Origin: Clostridium thailandense
Lineage (GTDB): Bacteria; Bacillota; Clostridia; Clostridiales; Clostridiaceae
Assembly (NCBI RefSeq): GCF_019207025.1
Contig: NZ_JAEEGC010000100.1
Location: 1 to 40,061 of the forward strand
Direction of reading: 5' to 3'
Length of the DNA stretch: 40,061 bases
Shown here: positions 18,005 to 26,340 of the stretch, piece after piece
How positions within the stretch are numbered: position 1 is the first letter of the stretch
How the letters are laid out: the number at the start of each line of letters is the position of its first letter
The notes under the pieces: model-generated
Seen by the model: only the letters and a program-made list of their open reading frames with translations
Database searches by the model: none
What the model was told of the DNA's origin: nothing
Translations under genes and position numbers: made by a program

Positions 18005-18595
18005 TTATATATCCTTCAATATTTCTAAATCTTTAATATAATTTAAATTTGTAAACATGTCTAAATTTTCACTATATTTTCGAACAGTTTCTTCTGTTAT
18101 ATATTTTATATTAGAATTTTTAATTATATCATAAAGCACAAGGTTATTTTCTTTTATCCCATTTTGAAAATTCTTTATCAAATCTTTTGAATAGAAAGCA
18201 TAAAGCGGCTCAATCCAATTGTTATGCTTACACATTAAACCATCATAATTCCCATCCTTTATAACTTCCATTATATATCTTATGAAATTAACATTAATTT
18301 TGGGCATATCACAAGCCAAAAAAAATGCATATTTTGATTCTGAATATTTTAATCCTGTATATATTCCCCCTGCTGGCCCATAATTTCTTTCTATATCTTC
18401 AACAACCTTATATTTCAAATGCTTGAATTTCTCTCTGTTTTCTGTTACTAATATTATCTCATCAAATATTTTTTCTAACTTTTCACAAACAATTTCTATA
18501 AGTAACTTACCTTTTATCTCAATTAAACTTTTATCAAATCCCATCCTACTGCTCTTGCCACCACATAAAATAACTGCTGTACCAACTTTTTTCAC
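18005..18595 (-). CDS. mobA: Molybdenum cofactor guanylyltransferase MobA
   Basis: 196 residues of the nucleotidyltransferase fold. The GTP-binding signature LCGGKSSRMGFDKSL is at 10-24, and a central ACDMP motif (about 103-107) binds metal. MobA joins GMP to molybdopterin to make the guanine dinucleotide cofactor. The GTG at 18595 follows AGGGGAGC. No mob/moe or molybdoenzyme genes lie nearby. A related MocA-type cytidylyltransferase is the alternative, but the GGKSSRMG form favours MobA. Confidence 0.87.
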   Translation of the reverse strand: MKKVGTAVILCGGKSSRMGFDKSLIEIKGKLLIEIVCEKLEKIFDEIILVTENREKFKHLKYKVVEDIERNYGPAGGIYTGLKYSESKYAFFLACDMPKINVNFIRYIMEVIKDGNYDGLMCKHNNWIEPLYAFYSKDLIKNFQNGIKENNLVLYDIIKNSNIKYITEETVRKYSENLDMFTNLNYIKDLEILKDI

Positions 18596-18716
18596 ATTAA
18601 CTGCTCCCCTCTATTTTTAGACTTTGGTTTTATAATACCATAAAAGTCCTAAAATTTACTTATAAATATAATAAATAAACTTTAGGACTATATATACCAT
18701 GTTTTGAACTAAATAT

Positions 18717-19883
18717 TTAACCTTTTACACATGAATCTAAAAACTCAGAAAATCTCATTAAATCTTCCTCAGTATCAAAGGTTCCCTGAGCCCTTTGAGC
18801 ATTTCCTCCTCCTTTTCCATTAAATTCTTTTATATTTTCTTTAAATATCTTCCCACAATTTATATCTAATGATGTTCCATTCATAAAAATTATTTTTTTA
18901 TCAGCTGCAGAAGATAAAATTAATACATGTTCTTTATTATTTATTACTGATGCTATTAATTGTACATCATCAAAACTTTTATCATTATATTCTTTTAAAA
19001 TTATCTTTGAGTTTTCAGCTTCAAGCTGCTTTGCCTCATTTTCCGCAAATACTCTTTTCAATTTAGCTATTTCTCTCTTTAAAGCATCAAGTTCCGAGCA
19101 CTGTGTCATTACCCTATCAAATAAATTATCCTCATCAACAGAAAAATACCTATTTAATTTTGTTATTACATTATGCTTATTTTCAAAATCTGTAAATGCC
19201 CTCTTACCACATTTACAATAAATTCTAGTCATACCCTTATATCTTTCACTTTTTATTATTTTTACTATTCCAACTTCACTGGTATAAGAAACATGAGTAC
19301 CGCAACAAGCACAGCAATCCATATCCTTTACTTCTACGATTCTTATGTCTTCATCAACATTTATTTGTTTTCTTAACGGATAATTCTTACATTCTTCCTT
19401 TGAAACTATAAATGTCTTGATAGGTTCATTAGCATATATGTAATTATTAACTTCCTCTTCTATTTTAGCTACCATTTCTTCACTTATTTCATTTATGTCA
19501 ATATCTACGGTTACATAATCAGTTCCAAGATGAAACCCCTTATTGTTTCCTCCGTATAATCTTAAAATGGCTCCTGACAACAGATGTTCTCCTGCATGTT
19601 GCTGCATATGATCGAATCGCCTATTAAAATCTATCTTACAAAACACCTTTTTACTTTTGGGTACTTCATCCATCTGATGATAAATTATTCCATCTTTTTC
19701 AGATACATAGGTTACCTTAATTCCATCAATTTCACCAATATCTGATGGCTGCCCTCCACCTTCTGGATAAAATATTGTTTTATCTAAAACCACTAAAACT
19801 TTCCCATTTTCATTAATTATATCAACAACCTCAGCTTCACAATCCTTTAAATAGGCATCTTTATAAAATAGTTTTTCAGTCAA
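18717..19883 (-). CDS. AlaX-type alanyl-tRNA editing protein with DHHA1 domain
   Basis: 388 residues. It deacylates mischarged Ser- or Gly-tRNA(Ala) in trans. Seen: an AlaX N-terminal beta-barrel with FYPEGGGQPSDIG (38-50), the zinc ligands of HAGEH (His96, His100) and CCACCGTH (around Cys194 and His197), a linker helix, and a C-terminal DHHA1 domain ending with GKGGGNAQRAQGTF. This is the long AlaX-L type. The TTG at 19883 is chosen because GGAAGGAG lies 8 bases before it; the upstream GTG would overlap that site. Confidence 0.9.
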   Translation of the reverse strand: MTEKLFYKDAYLKDCEAEVVDIINENGKVLVVLDKTIFYPEGGGQPSDIGEIDGIKVTYVSEKDGIIYHQMDEVPKSKKVFCKIDFNRRFDHMQQHAGEHLLSGAILRLYGGNNKGFHLGTDYVTVDIDINEISEEMVAKIEEEVNNYIYANEPIKTFIVSKEECKNYPLRKQINVDEDIRIVEVKDMDCCACCGTHVSYTSEVGIVKIIKSERYKGMTRIYCKCGKRAFTDFENKHNVITKLNRYFSVDEDNLFDRVMTQCSELDALKREIAKLKRVFAENEAKQLEAENSKIILKEYNDKSFDDVQLIASVINNKEHVLILSSAADKKIIFMNGTSLDINCGKIFKENIKEFNGKGGGNAQRAQGTFDTEEDLMRFSEFLDSCVKG

Positions 19884-19954
19884 ATTAAACACTCCTTCCA
19901 CGGTGCAAATGTTATAAATTATTTTTTTACACTTCTATTTATTTTACCACATAA

Positions 19955-20839
19955 TCACTTGTTATTCCAAAATAAACATGATGCAAACATTCCTATAATC
20001 ACTACACCGAATATAGTCTCAAACATTACTAAGACACGGACCATAGTTGAGTTAGGAAGAATGTCTCCATATCCAAGAGTTGTAATAGTTACCGCACTGA
20101 AATACAAAAAATTCCAAAAAGGATACTTAAATTTTCCATTTGCTACGGACTTTAGTACTAAAGGACTATCATCTAAGAAGGATACGGAATTTTCCATAAT
20201 CTTCATAAAGTAAAAACTTGTAGGATAAAGGTGGTCTTTTCCCTTAAATAGTTCTTCATAAATTATTGGATAATCTTTTATCCATATTGTTATTGATCGA
20301 ACTTTTTGAAGCTTTCTACTTTCTTCTTTTCTAAATATCATATAATTTTCATTGTTATTCTTATCCAATATTTTATATAATGATACATTTAATTTGTATG
20401 TAGAGGTCATGTTATTTACATTACTCTCTTCTACATTTTCTATTTTCATATGAGTTATACCCTGCCCATTGAATAATAAATAGTAATATTCAGCCCAGTT
20501 TTCACCTAAAGGTTTATCAAAAGCAAAAAAATACATATTTTTATCCTTATCACTTCTAAGCCTGACTAAAGGCCGTTTATACTCTTCGAATGTTATTAAT
20601 CTACTTATTATATTGTTAAAATCTTTGTTATATATTTTTATTTTTAGATTTTTCTTAAAAATATTCACCTTTGTGTTCATATTAATATCATTTTGAAATA
20701 TAAAAAACTCCCCTGCCGATTCATTAGCCACCTTCCAGTATATTACTCCAAAAGTTACCAAAGTAAAAATATATATTCCTCCTAATATTAATAAAAGATT
20801 TTTCTTACGCATTTTATATAGATATTTAACTAGTTTCAT
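19955..20839 (-). CDS. Two-helix potassium channel with a large extracytoplasmic domain
   Basis: 294 residues. TM1 is at about 14-36. The pore helix and selectivity filter TITTLGYGD lie at 251-259, and TM2 at about 266-289, with a five-residue cytoplasmic tail. The canonical T-x-GYGD filter makes K+ selectivity very likely. Unlike KcsA-type channels, about 205 residues lie between TM1 and the pore, rich in charged and aromatic residues. They would sit outside the membrane, and there is no RCK or other cytoplasmic sensor. Family is firm; gating signal unknown. Confidence 0.85.
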   Translation of the reverse strand: MKLVKYLYKMRKKNLLLILGGIYIFTLVTFGVIYWKVANESAGEFFIFQNDINMNTKVNIFKKNLKIKIYNKDFNNIISRLITFEEYKRPLVRLRSDKDKNMYFFAFDKPLGENWAEYYYLLFNGQGITHMKIENVEESNVNNMTSTYKLNVSLYKILDKNNNENYMIFRKEESRKLQKVRSITIWIKDYPIIYEELFKGKDHLYPTSFYFMKIMENSVSFLDDSPLVLKSVANGKFKYPFWNFLYFSAVTITTLGYGDILPNSTMVRVLVMFETIFGVVIIGMFASCLFWNNK

Positions 20840-20921
20840 AAATTTTCACCTTTTATTTATTTTTCTTAATTAATTCTATTAAACACGCAGCTCTAGTATT
20901 CTTAACAATCTTTATTATTCA

Positions 20922-20953
20922 AAAAACCTTGTGTTTTTAAGCACAAGGTTTTT
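20922..20953 (-). terminator. Intrinsic terminator after the 81-aa gene
   Basis: AAAAACCTTGTG (20922-20933) and CACAAGGTTTTT (20942-20953) form a 12-bp stem with an 8-base loop and a T-run on the minus strand, just past the stop at 20957. Confidence 0.85.
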
Positions 20954-20956
20954 CCA

Positions 20957-21202
20957 TTATAATTCATTCATTATTTTTTTCAATATATAATCCGAGTCTA
21001 TATTTTCATCCACATCGATATCTATTATTTGACTTAACCCCTTGGCCTCTCCAGTAGTATAAACAATTTCTCCACTACCTTTATCTACCTTTCTAACTAC
21101 CATGGCCTCATCACCTTTTACTATTTTAGCCTTTTTCCCATTGTTAAGTTCGATAACAAAGCTATTCGTAAATTTAATCTTTTGCCCAATTTTATATTTC
21201 AT
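20957..21202 (-). CDS. Hypothetical protein (81 aa)
   Basis: Soluble, charged, mainly beta-strand in pattern (KYKIGQKIKFTNSFVIELNNG at the N-terminus). The first 60 residues look like a small SH3/KOW-like barrel followed by an acidic tail and a helix (SDYILKKIMNEL). A GGAAGGTGATTGA ribosome site precedes the ATG at 21202. It sits between cysS and the K+ channel with its own terminator. I do not recognise a named family. Confidence 0.75.
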   Translation of the reverse strand: MKYKIGQKIKFTNSFVIELNNGKKAKIVKGDEAMVVRKVDKGSGEIVYTTGEAKGLSQIIDIDVDENIDSDYILKKIMNEL

Positions 21203-21226
21203 TCAATCACCTTCCAAATATTAATA

Positions 21227-21261
21227 AAAAAGAAAATGCAAGAATGAAGCATTTTCTTTTT
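21227..21261 (-). terminator. Intrinsic terminator after cysS
   Basis: AAAAAGAAAATGC (21227-21239) and GCATTTTCTTTTT (21249-21261) form a 13-bp stem that closes 5 bases past the cysS stop codon and runs into T on the minus strand. Confidence 0.85.
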
Positions 21262-21265
21262 AAAA

Positions 21266-22681
21266 TTATTTATTTTTTATTTTCCACTTAGTTCCTTCTT
21301 TTGAATCGATTATTTCTATGTTCATGTGTTCTAATTCATCTCTAATTTCATCTGCTCTAGACCAGTTTTTATTTTTTCTAGCATGATTTCTTTCTTCTAA
21401 AAGCTTATCTATGAGTTTTTCATCTACTTCTATATCATCTTTTTTAAACTCCTCCATTAACTCCAAAGATAAAACTTTATCAAATTCTTCTATTAACACA
21501 CTTTTTTCTTTATTTGATAATTCATTATTTTTTATAACTTCAGATAATACAGTAAAAGCATTAGGCATATTCAAATCATCTCTAATTTGTTCAGCAAACT
21601 TATTCCTATATACTTCAATTCTGCTTTCAACTAAGCTTTCATCTTTCTTAGTTGAATGGATAATTGACAGTATTTTACTCTTTAATTTTCTATAAGAATT
21701 CTGTGCATCTTTTAAAGCCTCATAACTAAATATCAATTGTTTTCTATACCTAGACTGTAAGCAGAAGTATCTGTAATCTAGTGCATCAAATCCATTTTCT
21801 TCAATTTTAGAAAGCGTTAAAAAATCTCCTTTCGATTTTGACATCTTTCCACCATCAAGTACTAAAAATTCTCCGTGCATCCAATAGTTTACCCATCTAT
21901 GTCCTAATGCAGCTTCTGATTGAGCTATTTCATTCGTATGATGAACAGGAATATGATCGATCCCTCCGCAGTGAATGTCAATTCTTTCTCCTAGGTATTT
22001 AATTGACATAGCCGAACACTCAATATGCCACCCTGGAAACCCTCTTCCCCAAGGAGAATCCCACTGCATTATTTGATTTTTAAATTTTGAGTTTGTAAAC
22101 CACAATACAAAGTCTAAAGGATTTTTCTTATTTGAGTCTACTTCTACTCTACTTCCAGCCTCTAATTCTTCTATGCTAAGATTAGCAAGCTTAGTATAAT
22201 CTTCAAATTTATCAATTTCATAATACACATTTCCGTTGGAAATATATGTATAGCCTTTTTCTTCAAGCTTTTTTATTAAATTGATCATATCTTGTATGTG
22301 CTCAGTTGCTCTACACACAACATTTGGTCTTTCAATCTTTAACTTTTCACAATCCTCGAAAAAAGCATCCTCATAAAACTTGGCGATTTCCCATACAGTT
22401 TTGTTTTCTCTTTTCGCACCAAGCTCCATCTTATCTTCGCCTTCATCTGCATCTGATTGTAAGTGTCCTACGTCCGTAATGTTCATTACATGTTTTACAT
22501 CATATCCTGTATATCTTAAAGATTTTTTAAGGACATCTTCAAATACGTAGGTTCTTAGGTTTCCGATATGTGCATAATTATAAACCGTAGGTCCACATGT
22601 GTACATGCCCACTTTTCCTGGTTCTACTGTTACTAATTTTTCTTTATTCTTTGACATGCTGTCATATACAAAAAAATCCAT
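21266..22681 (-). CDS. cysS: Cysteinyl-tRNA synthetase CysS
   Basis: 471 residues, class I aminoacyl-tRNA synthetase. MYTCGPTVYNYAHIGN (26-41) contains the first zinc cysteine and the HIGH-type motif HIGN. GWHIECSAM carries a further zinc ligand, with CGGIDHIPVHH after it. GGKMSKSKGDF is the KMSKS loop. The C-terminal helical DALR-like region runs to the end. The ATG at 22681 follows GGAGGGTAAATATAAAC; an upstream in-frame start would lack this site. A Cys-rich leader peptide and terminator precede it (22722-22927), so its expression probably depends on Cys-tRNA supply. Confidence 0.97.
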   Translation of the reverse strand: MDFFVYDSMSKNKEKLVTVEPGKVGMYTCGPTVYNYAHIGNLRTYVFEDVLKKSLRYTGYDVKHVMNITDVGHLQSDADEGEDKMELGAKRENKTVWEIAKFYEDAFFEDCEKLKIERPNVVCRATEHIQDMINLIKKLEEKGYTYISNGNVYYEIDKFEDYTKLANLSIEELEAGSRVEVDSNKKNPLDFVLWFTNSKFKNQIMQWDSPWGRGFPGWHIECSAMSIKYLGERIDIHCGGIDHIPVHHTNEIAQSEAALGHRWVNYWMHGEFLVLDGGKMSKSKGDFLTLSKIEENGFDALDYRYFCLQSRYRKQLIFSYEALKDAQNSYRKLKSKILSIIHSTKKDESLVESRIEVYRNKFAEQIRDDLNMPNAFTVLSEVIKNNELSNKEKSVLIEEFDKVLSLELMEEFKKDDIEVDEKLIDKLLEERNHARKNKNWSRADEIRDELEHMNIEIIDSKEGTKWKIKNK

Positions 22682-22721
22682 GTTTATATTTACCCTCCTG
22701 CCTATTAAAATATACTGACTT

Positions 22722-22810
22722 AAAAACAAATAAAAACCACAGGATAAAAAATATACCTGCGGCTATAAAAATCTATTTAACTTATAAAAAATATAAATTT
22801 AGTGCGCAGG
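22722..22810 (-). promoter_or_regulatory. cysS attenuator: terminator with competing antiterminator
   Basis: Terminator on the minus strand: CCGCAGG (22756-22762) pairs with CCTGTGG (22737-22743), with one G-U pair. Two further outer pairs are possible. TTTTTATTTGTTTTT (22722-22736) follows. Antiterminator: CCTGCG inside the leader peptide gene (22805-22810) pairs with CGCAGG of the terminator's first arm, and the pairing can extend by five A-T pairs after a one-base bulge. The two folds are mutually exclusive. No T-box consensus (TGGNACCGCG) is present. Confidence 0.75.
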
Positions 22811-22865
22811 ATATATGTGATCTCAAAATGTCAGTTAAACAATATCTACAGCAACAATAAGACAT
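22782..22865 (-). CDS. Cysteine-rich leader peptide upstream of cysS
   Basis: 27 codons beginning MSYCCCRYC, with Cys codons TGT-TGC-TGT at positions 4-6 and TGT at 9, plus a TGC at 20 within the antiterminator arm. AAGGAGG lies 8 bases before the ATG, among the best ribosome sites of the window. The peptide ends TAA at 22782, 19 bases before the terminator stem. A ribosome stalled on the Cys codons for lack of Cys-tRNA would leave the antiterminator arm (22805-22810) free. A ribosome that reads through would cover it while the terminator forms. Seen: the peptide and the pairings. Inferred: the mechanism. Confidence 0.8.
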   Translation of the reverse strand: MSYCCCRYCLTDILRSHISCALNLYFL

Positions 22866-22899
22866 TTCGCATACCTCCTTAAACACTAGTCTTATATAA

Positions 22900-22927
22900 A
22901 TATTACCACAAATTTAAAATAATGCAA
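22900..22927 (-). promoter_or_regulatory. Promoter of the cysS leader
   Basis: Minus strand: TTGCAT (22922-22927), a 16-base spacer, and TAATAT (22900-22905) preceded by TGG (extended -10). It gives a start near 22893, a short distance before the leader ribosome site. Confidence 0.6.
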
Positions 22928-22932
22928 CAATT

Positions 22933-22960
22933 TTGTTCTATTTTTGCTATATACTATAAT
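22933..22960 (+). promoter_or_regulatory. Candidate divergent promoter for the HesB-like gene
   Basis: TTGTTC (22933-22938), a 16-base spacer and TATAAT (22955-22960). It would give a leader of about 180 bases before the gene at 23147; a closer promoter is possible. The leader is AT-rich without a clear structure. Confidence 0.4.
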
Positions 22961-23146
22961 TCTAACTCAAAACTCACTGTTTTATATACAAAATTAAAGT
23001 TAGATTAACATTTTAAGAAGACTATATGGTTGTAATTTATATAACTTTATATTATTATAACTAAATAGGAGTATTTAGATAATAAGCTTTTTTATTAATT
23101 AATACTTTTTATTTCTTAAAACAATTTTAATAAGGTGGTGATTTAC

Positions 23147-23482
23147 ATGGCAGTTGTTAATATGAGCGAAATAGCTTATGCGGAATTTAAGGAACTTTTA
23201 ACAACTAATAATATTGATGCTAAAGTTATTAGGGTTAACTTAGCCGGCATGGGATGCAGCGGACCAGCATTTAATCTCGTTTTAGATGAAGTAAAAGAAA
23301 ATGATGCTGTTTCATCAATAAAAGATATAATTTTTATTGTAGACAAGGATTTAGTTAATCAATATGGAAGTTTCACTCTAATTTCTGGAAGTGAGAATGG
23401 TCAAGGAGGTTTCTCAATAGAAACTGAAATTCAACCTGAAAGTAGCGGATGTGCTGGCTGCGGCGGTGGATGTTCCTGTTAA
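23147..23482 (+). CDS. HesB/IscA-like iron-sulfur family protein
   Basis: 111 residues. An A-type carrier-like core with the conserved cysteine in AGMGCSGP (Cys37), and a glycine/cysteine-rich tail SGCAGCGGGCSC with Cys102, 105, 109 and 111. The last four could bind an Fe-S cluster or a soft metal. This resembles the clostridial HesB-like proteins, some of which are selenoproteins in other bacteria; here all positions are Cys. The ATG at 23147 is chosen because AAGGTGG lies 9 bases before it. Divergent from cysS, an enzyme that uses the same amino acid. Confidence 0.82.
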   Translation: MAVVNMSEIAYAEFKELLTTNNIDAKVIRVNLAGMGCSGPAFNLVLDEVKENDAVSSIKDIIFIVDKDLVNQYGSFTLISGSENGQGGFSIETEIQPESSGCAGCGGGCSC

Positions 23483-23491
23483 GATGATTTC

Positions 23492-23566
23492 ATATAGGGC
23501 TCAAGTGCCATACTTAACTACATGTTGATATACATTAAGTTTCGGCTCTAGAACCCTATATTTTAT
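23492..23566. terminator. Stem-loop between convergent genes
   Basis: ATATAGGG (23492-23499) pairs with CCCTATAT (23554-23561). Further pairing is possible inside (CTTAA with TTAAG), and a T-rich run follows on the plus strand. Confidence 0.6.
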
Positions 23567-23567
23567 T

Positions 23568-24713
23568 CTAGAAATCTATTTCATTTCCATAATATATGCA
23601 GTTAAGCATTTTTTCCATCTGGTCTTTAGAAATTTTAACTGGATTTACTCTTGTGGATCCTTTTAACGAATTCTCAGCTAATATATCTAAACTATTTTTA
23701 AATTCATCTTCTGAAATTCCAGCATCTTTTAAGCATCTAGGTATATTTAGTATCCCATCAATTTCCTTAACAGACTCAGTAAAATCATCACTTTCTATAA
23801 CCTTAGCAAGAGTTTCTAATTTTCTTTTTACTAGTTCATCTTTTGAATTATATTTAAGTACATATGGTAATACGATTGCATTTGCAATACCATGTCCTAT
23901 ATTAAACTTTCCACCTAAAGCATGTGATATTCCATGAGCCATACCCAGTCCAACATTATCAAAAGCCAAGCCAGCAATACACTGATAATTGTGAACCTTT
24001 CCTCTAGCCTCTAGTGTTTTATTTTTATATGAAATTGGCAGGTATTTGAATAGGCCTTCCACTGCTCCCTTTGCAATACATTCAGTAAAATCATCTAAAT
24101 TGTTATTTATATAGCATTCTACTGCATGAGTTATTGCATCCATACCAGTTTCAGCAACTACATTATCTGGCATACTCATAGTTATATTAGGATCTAAAAT
24201 AGCCAAGTCAGGGATAAATGCATTAGTTTTAATACCAATCTTTATGTTATCCTTTTTAAAGGTTATTACTGATGCCTTTGTAACTTCGCTTCCTGTTCCT
24301 GATGTAGACGGTATTGCAATAAATTTAACTATTTTTCTTTCTGAAGGTAGCTCTACGGAAAGTATATTATCAAAATTTATATTTTCATTTTCATACATTA
24401 ATATCATTGTTTTTGAAGCATCCATTGGTGAGCCTCCCCCGACAGCTACAACAGTATCAGGTTTAAATTCTTTCATCTTTTCTACCCCAGATGCTACTTG
24501 CTCTGTATCAGGATTTTTTTGTATTCCAGAAATCAAACATGTTTCACAACCATTTTTATTAAATATTTTTTCTATTTTATCGATTACTCCATTTTTAATC
24601 ATAGATTGGCCACCAGTAATAATCATTACACGTTTAGCATCTATATTAATTAAATACTCTAAGGCTCCTTCCCCTTCTACTATTGCTTTTCCTCCAAATG
24701 CTAGTTTTTTCAT
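23568..24713 (-). CDS. Iron-containing (group III) alcohol dehydrogenase
   Basis: 381 residues. The Fe-ADH fold shows the NAD(P)-binding GGGSPMDASK (92-101), the SGTGSEVTKASVI segment, and metal ligands within the ECYINN and GMAHGISHALGG...GHGIAN regions (histidines around 260 and 274). It reduces an aldehyde, possibly butyraldehyde or acetaldehyde, with NAD(P)H in fermentative redox balance. The substrate cannot be set from sequence. It is followed by the HesB-side stem-loop; the patatin-like gene lies 31 bases upstream on the same strand, so the two may form one operon. Confidence 0.92.
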   Translation of the reverse strand: MKKLAFGGKAIVEGEGALEYLINIDAKRVMIITGGQSMIKNGVIDKIEKIFNKNGCETCLISGIQKNPDTEQVASGVEKMKEFKPDTVVAVGGGSPMDASKTMILMYENENINFDNILSVELPSERKIVKFIAIPSTSGTGSEVTKASVITFKKDNIKIGIKTNAFIPDLAILDPNITMSMPDNVVAETGMDAITHAVECYINNNLDDFTECIAKGAVEGLFKYLPISYKNKTLEARGKVHNYQCIAGLAFDNVGLGMAHGISHALGGKFNIGHGIANAIVLPYVLKYNSKDELVKRKLETLAKVIESDDFTESVKEIDGILNIPRCLKDAGISEDEFKNSLDILAENSLKGSTRVNPVKISKDQMEKMLNCIYYGNEIDF

Positions 24714-24744
24714 AGTTTCTTCCTCCTTACGATTATATTTATGT

Positions 24745-25662
24745 TTAGCTTCTGTATCTTTTTATATATTGTTCAAAATCCCATGTACTTAAGAATTTTT
24801 CCGCACTTTTGTATCCAGAATAAAATAATGCCGACTTCATTTTTAGAGACATATCAAATTGAGTAGTGTGTGCACCTAAGGTTGGTATAAATATAGTCCT
24901 CACTGCATCTTTATCTCTAATGTATATATCCTCATTTTTTTCTATCATTGTATCAATTATATCAAGAGCATAGGATATAAAATTAGTTTTTTCAGTAGAA
25001 TTATTTTTTTTGTTATTGCTAACTAACTTGAAACCAAAGGTAGGACATTTAGGTATACCATACACATCAAAAATCCATATTGGAAATTTACTTAGAATTC
25101 CTCCATCTACAATAAGACTACATTTATTTTTATATGAGAGCTTAACTGGCTTAAAATAAAAAGGTATACTTATACTCATTCTTACAGCTTTTGCAATTTC
25201 TAATTCCATTGGATCAATGCCATAATGAATTATGTCATCTGGCAAAATCAACATCTTTTGTAATGTTATATCAGAGGCTACAATTTTAAGTTTTGATTTT
25301 TTATTTTCACTTACATCTTTAAATTTAACTTTACCTTTTTTCTCTAATAATTGTGCAACAAACTCTTCCAGTTTATCTCCTGAATAAATTCCTTTGTCTT
25401 TAAAAAAGTTTATAGATTTATTTATTGGTGCTACTATCTTTATTTTACTCTCATCTAAAAATTTTTCAAATTCTGTGTTCATCAATATATCTTTTAACTC
25501 TGAAGCTTTATATCCAGCTGCTAACATTGCTGCAACAATAGATCCTGAAGAAGTACCTGCTACTTGCCTCCACATATATCCCTTTTCCTCTAAGCAGCAT
25601 GCTGCACCAACCAATCCTATAAATTTCATTCCTCCGCCTTCAAAAACAGCATCAACCTTCAT
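24745..25662 (-). CDS. Patatin-like phospholipase
   Basis: 305 residues. The oxyanion-hole motif GGGMKFIG (9-16), nucleophile elbow GTSSG (36-40, Ser38) and catalytic aspartate in VDGG (Asp186) form the Ser-Asp dyad of bacterial patatins. There is no signal peptide or membrane segment, so it is cytoplasmic or membrane-associated from the inside. It acts on acyl esters of phospholipids or related lipids. Located 31 bases upstream of the alcohol dehydrogenase gene on the same strand. Confidence 0.9.
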   Translation of the reverse strand: MKVDAVFEGGGMKFIGLVGAACCLEEKGYMWRQVAGTSSGSIVAAMLAAGYKASELKDILMNTEFEKFLDESKIKIVAPINKSINFFKDKGIYSGDKLEEFVAQLLEKKGKVKFKDVSENKKSKLKIVASDITLQKMLILPDDIIHYGIDPMELEIAKAVRMSISIPFYFKPVKLSYKNKCSLIVDGGILSKFPIWIFDVYGIPKCPTFGFKLVSNNKKNNSTEKTNFISYALDIIDTMIEKNEDIYIRDKDAVRTIFIPTLGAHTTQFDMSLKMKSALFYSGYKSAEKFLSTWDFEQYIKRYRS

Positions 25663-25798
25663 AATTTTATCACCTCAATATAAAATATGATTTTGTCATC
25701 ATATAAATAACAAGGCTTTTTCAAACTATATAATCTTAGAATAATATTTTTTCTAGGTGAGAAACTACTATAAACTATGCAACAAAGGAGGGTTATAT

Positions 25799-26233
25799 AT
25801 GCAAATTGAGGCTTATTTTGAAGGCATAAAAAACGCTAATGAGGCTGCTGCAAAACTAAAAAGCGAAGGCTTTAGCAACGCAATAGTAGACATAAATGAC
25901 CACTATGAAGATTTCAACAGTGGTACTAGACCAGTATTGCCAGGCAATGAGAATGCTCCAACTCTTTCACAATTGATTTTGAATACTGGCCCTTACACAG
26001 AAGATCCTACTAAAAGACCTCTAAATGCCGCAAGTCCAATGGTAAGTGGTATGGGTGGTTTTGAAGAAATTACCGATATTAATTACAAACTTACTATGAA
26101 TGTAGCTGAAAGTAATGCAGATAGAGCAAAAGCACTTATAAAAGATTTAGGTGGAAATTTGAAAGATCCAAATTTAGATTTACCACACAGACTAGAAGAT
26201 ATTAATCCCACTTTAGGAGATTTAGATCTTTAA
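25799..26233 (+). CDS. Hypothetical protein, possible general-stress (YflT/GSP17M-like) fold
   Basis: 144 residues, cytoplasmic. The start MQIEAYFEGIKNANEAAAK and the tail segment KLTMNVAESNADRAKALIKDLGG look like two halves of a ferredoxin-like fold, as in heat-induced stress proteins that begin with a 'gene-pair' alpha/beta unit. The middle (about 45-85) is a proline- and glycine-rich linker. The ATG at 25799 is chosen for AAAGGAGG in front. Family assignment is tentative. Confidence 0.7.
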   Translation: MQIEAYFEGIKNANEAAAKLKSEGFSNAIVDINDHYEDFNSGTRPVLPGNENAPTLSQLILNTGPYTEDPTKRPLNAASPMVSGMGGFEEITDINYKLTMNVAESNADRAKALIKDLGGNLKDPNLDLPHRLEDINPTLGDLDL

Positions 26234-26235
26234 TA

Positions 26236-26263
26236 ATATAGGGTTCTAAATTGAACCCTATAT
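26236..26263 (+). terminator. Stem-loop after the 144-aa gene
   Basis: ATATAGGGTTC (26236-26246) and GAACCCTATAT (26253-26263) form an 11-bp stem with a 6-base loop. The T-run is weak. Confidence 0.6.
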
Positions 26264-26340
26264 AACTATCTTCATGTCATTTTTTCTAATATAACTGTAT
26301 TACATTTATAAAACTAAGTTTAGACAAGTACATAAAGTCC

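Noticed and set aside
22597..22860. Plus-strand reading frame of 87 codons across the cysS 5' region
   Set aside because: It lies mostly antisense to cysS and the leader, has no ribosome site and gives a protein of no recognised kind. The minus-strand leader explains the sequence better.
22722..22900. T-box riboswitch before cysS
   Set aside because: No TGGNACCGCG-type T-box sequence or specifier-loop layout; the leader is too short. The Cys-rich peptide and competing hairpins fit attenuation instead.
23450..23482. Selenocysteine codon in the HesB-like tail
   Set aside because: All positions are ordinary Cys codons and the gene ends with TAA; no UGA-dependent reading is needed.
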